A stretch of 7,094 nucleotides of DNA, taken from positions 1-7,094 of the forward strand of contig CALEYY010000120.1 of the NCBI GenBank assembly GCA_937928295.1, read 5' to 3'. A program made the translations under genes and the position numbers. Of the stretch, positions 6,328-7,094 are shown piece by piece. Position 1 is the first letter of the stretch. Every line of letters starts with the position of its first letter. The notes under the pieces are model-generated. The model did not search any database and had not been told where the DNA came from. It saw only the letters and a list, made by a program, of their open reading frames with translations. Source of the stretch: an uncultured Moraxellaceae bacterium. GTDB lineage: Bacteria > Pseudomonadota > Gammaproteobacteria > Pseudomonadales > Moraxellaceae.

Positions 6328-7094
6328 TCATTCTTGTTTTATTTATATCATGATTTATAGACACCCTACGAGCCCTAAGCATAGACATTAACTTGAACAC
6401 CACCTTCTTAATAAATAAAAAAATTGGATTGCCTCCATTATAATAAAAAACTCTCTCCAAAAAAGTCTTCGTAATATATCTATTGCGAACAACCCCAAAA
6501 GATTCGCTCATTTTATCTCTATTTGCACTAAGTCCACTTCTAATATTAATTAGTGTGAATACATCCATGTTCTTGCCATAGATAATATGGTCTACTTTAA
6601 GCACTAATTTTAGCCAGAAATCCCAATCCTCATGAGTACTCAACTCTTCATCAAAAATTCCGCACTTATCAATGAGCTTTCGACTAAAAACAACAGAGCT
6701 TATTGGAAAGCAATTTTGCTGGAGCATTAGATTGAAATTTAAAATATTAGCGCCCCTAAATAATCTAGGGGGTATAAAATTCATGCTCCAGATCAAATAT
6801 TGGCCAGCCCAATCATTATTTTCCATTATTTTATACAAAAAAGGGAACACAAAAATTTTAGTTTTTTTGCTTACTCTCTCCAACGCAAGAGCCTCTCCAA
6901 ACATCTCAATCGATTTATTTTTAAGAACATCATCTGAGTCGAGAAATAAAACATAATCAGATGAGCAATACTTCAAACCTAAGTTTCTCGCACTCGAAAC
7001 GCCGCCATTATCTTTCCTTATATAAATAACATTATTTATATCGCATAATATTTTAAGTGCGGCGGCCTCCGAAGGTTCAGAGCCATCATCAATC
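6323..7094 (-). CDS. Family 2 glycosyltransferase, N-terminus beyond the window
   Basis: The frame is open from the right edge (first full codon at 7093) to a TGA at 6323-6325, giving 256 visible residues. The missing N-terminus should be only the first strand, because the visible part starts at the nucleotide-binding IDDGSEPS. It then shows KDNGGVSSARNLGL (residues 27-40), the metal-binding YVLFLDSDDVL (47-57), and STHEDWDFWLKL (152-163), in which E155/D156 would hold the catalytic base. These are the three hallmark blocks of family GT2, in the right order and spacing. A Lys/Arg-rich, hydrophobic C-terminus (about 222-243) could attach it to the membrane. The gene is very AT-rich and uses ATA, AGA and AAA codons freely, unlike every gene to its left, which points to separate ancestry. 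An internal TTG at 6976 is not a start, since the family motifs run through it. Confidence 0.93.
   Translation of the reverse strand, partial: IDDGSEPSEAAALKILCDINNVIYIRKDNGGVSSARNLGLKYCSSDYVLFLDSDDVLKNKSIEMFGEALALERVSKKTKIFVFPFLYKIMENNDWAGQYLIWSMNFIPPRLFRGANILNFNLMLQQNCFPISSVVFSRKLIDKCGIFDEELSTHEDWDFWLKLVLKVDHIIYGKNMDVFTLINIRSGLSANRDKMSESFGVVRNRYITKTFLERVFYYNGGNPIFLFIKKVVFKLMSMLRARRVSINHDINKTRMM

Noticed and set aside
6415..6870. Runs of seven A or T within the AT-rich glycosyltransferase, considered as phase-variation tracts
   Set aside because: Seven-base runs are expected in DNA this AT-rich, and the frame is intact across them. No longer tract or repeat is present.
1..7094. Search for a new defence, mobile or RNA-based system
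   Set aside because: All strongly supported genes are glycosyltransferases or sit in series with them. I saw no transposase, recombinase, nuclease, reverse transcriptase, repeat array or structured RNA.

Overview
This window is a stretch of a bacterial surface-glycan (O-antigen, capsule or similar) biosynthesis locus. All seven genes I can support lie on the minus strand and read from right to left. At least six are glycosyltransferases; the seventh, cut by the left edge, belongs to no family I recognise. Most of the DNA looks like a moderately GC-rich proteobacterium (hand-counted sample lines of about 60-65% G+C inside the central genes), with good Shine-Dalgarno sites and tight gene packing. 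I cannot name the genus or species. There are no tRNA or rRNA genes, no CRISPR array, and no transposase or other recognisable mobile-element gene.

In transcription order: (1) 7094-6323 is a family 2 glycosyltransferase missing its N-terminus, in very AT-rich DNA (about 27-28% G+C in sampled lines). (2) A spacer at 6322-6140 of mixed composition holds a 58-codon open frame that may be a gene remnant. (3) 6139-5171 is a GT-A-type transferase with a DSD motif. (4) 5147-4194 is a family 2 glycosyltransferase. (5) 4136-2874 is a GT4-type glycosyltransferase. (6) 2877-1687 is a second GT-B-type transferase, joined to the previous gene by a 4-base GTGA stop/start overlap. (7) 1676-696 is another family 2 glycosyltransferase whose ribosome binding site overlaps the stop codon of the gene before it. 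(8) From 652 to the left edge is the start of an unassigned protein.

The short gaps and overlaps suggest one operon from 6139 leftwards. The enzymes would act one after another in the cytoplasm or at the inner face of the membrane, each adding one sugar to a growing lipid-linked oligosaccharide or other acceptor. No flippase, polymerase, ABC exporter, chain-length regulator or nucleotide-sugar enzyme lies here, so the final polymer and export route cannot be read from the window.

The most notable signal is the sharp composition break near 6322, which suggests a recombination joint in a mosaic glycan locus. I do not see a convincing new biological system; the two transferase-like proteins that fit no family I can name (left edge and 5171-6139) are the best candidates for new biochemistry.
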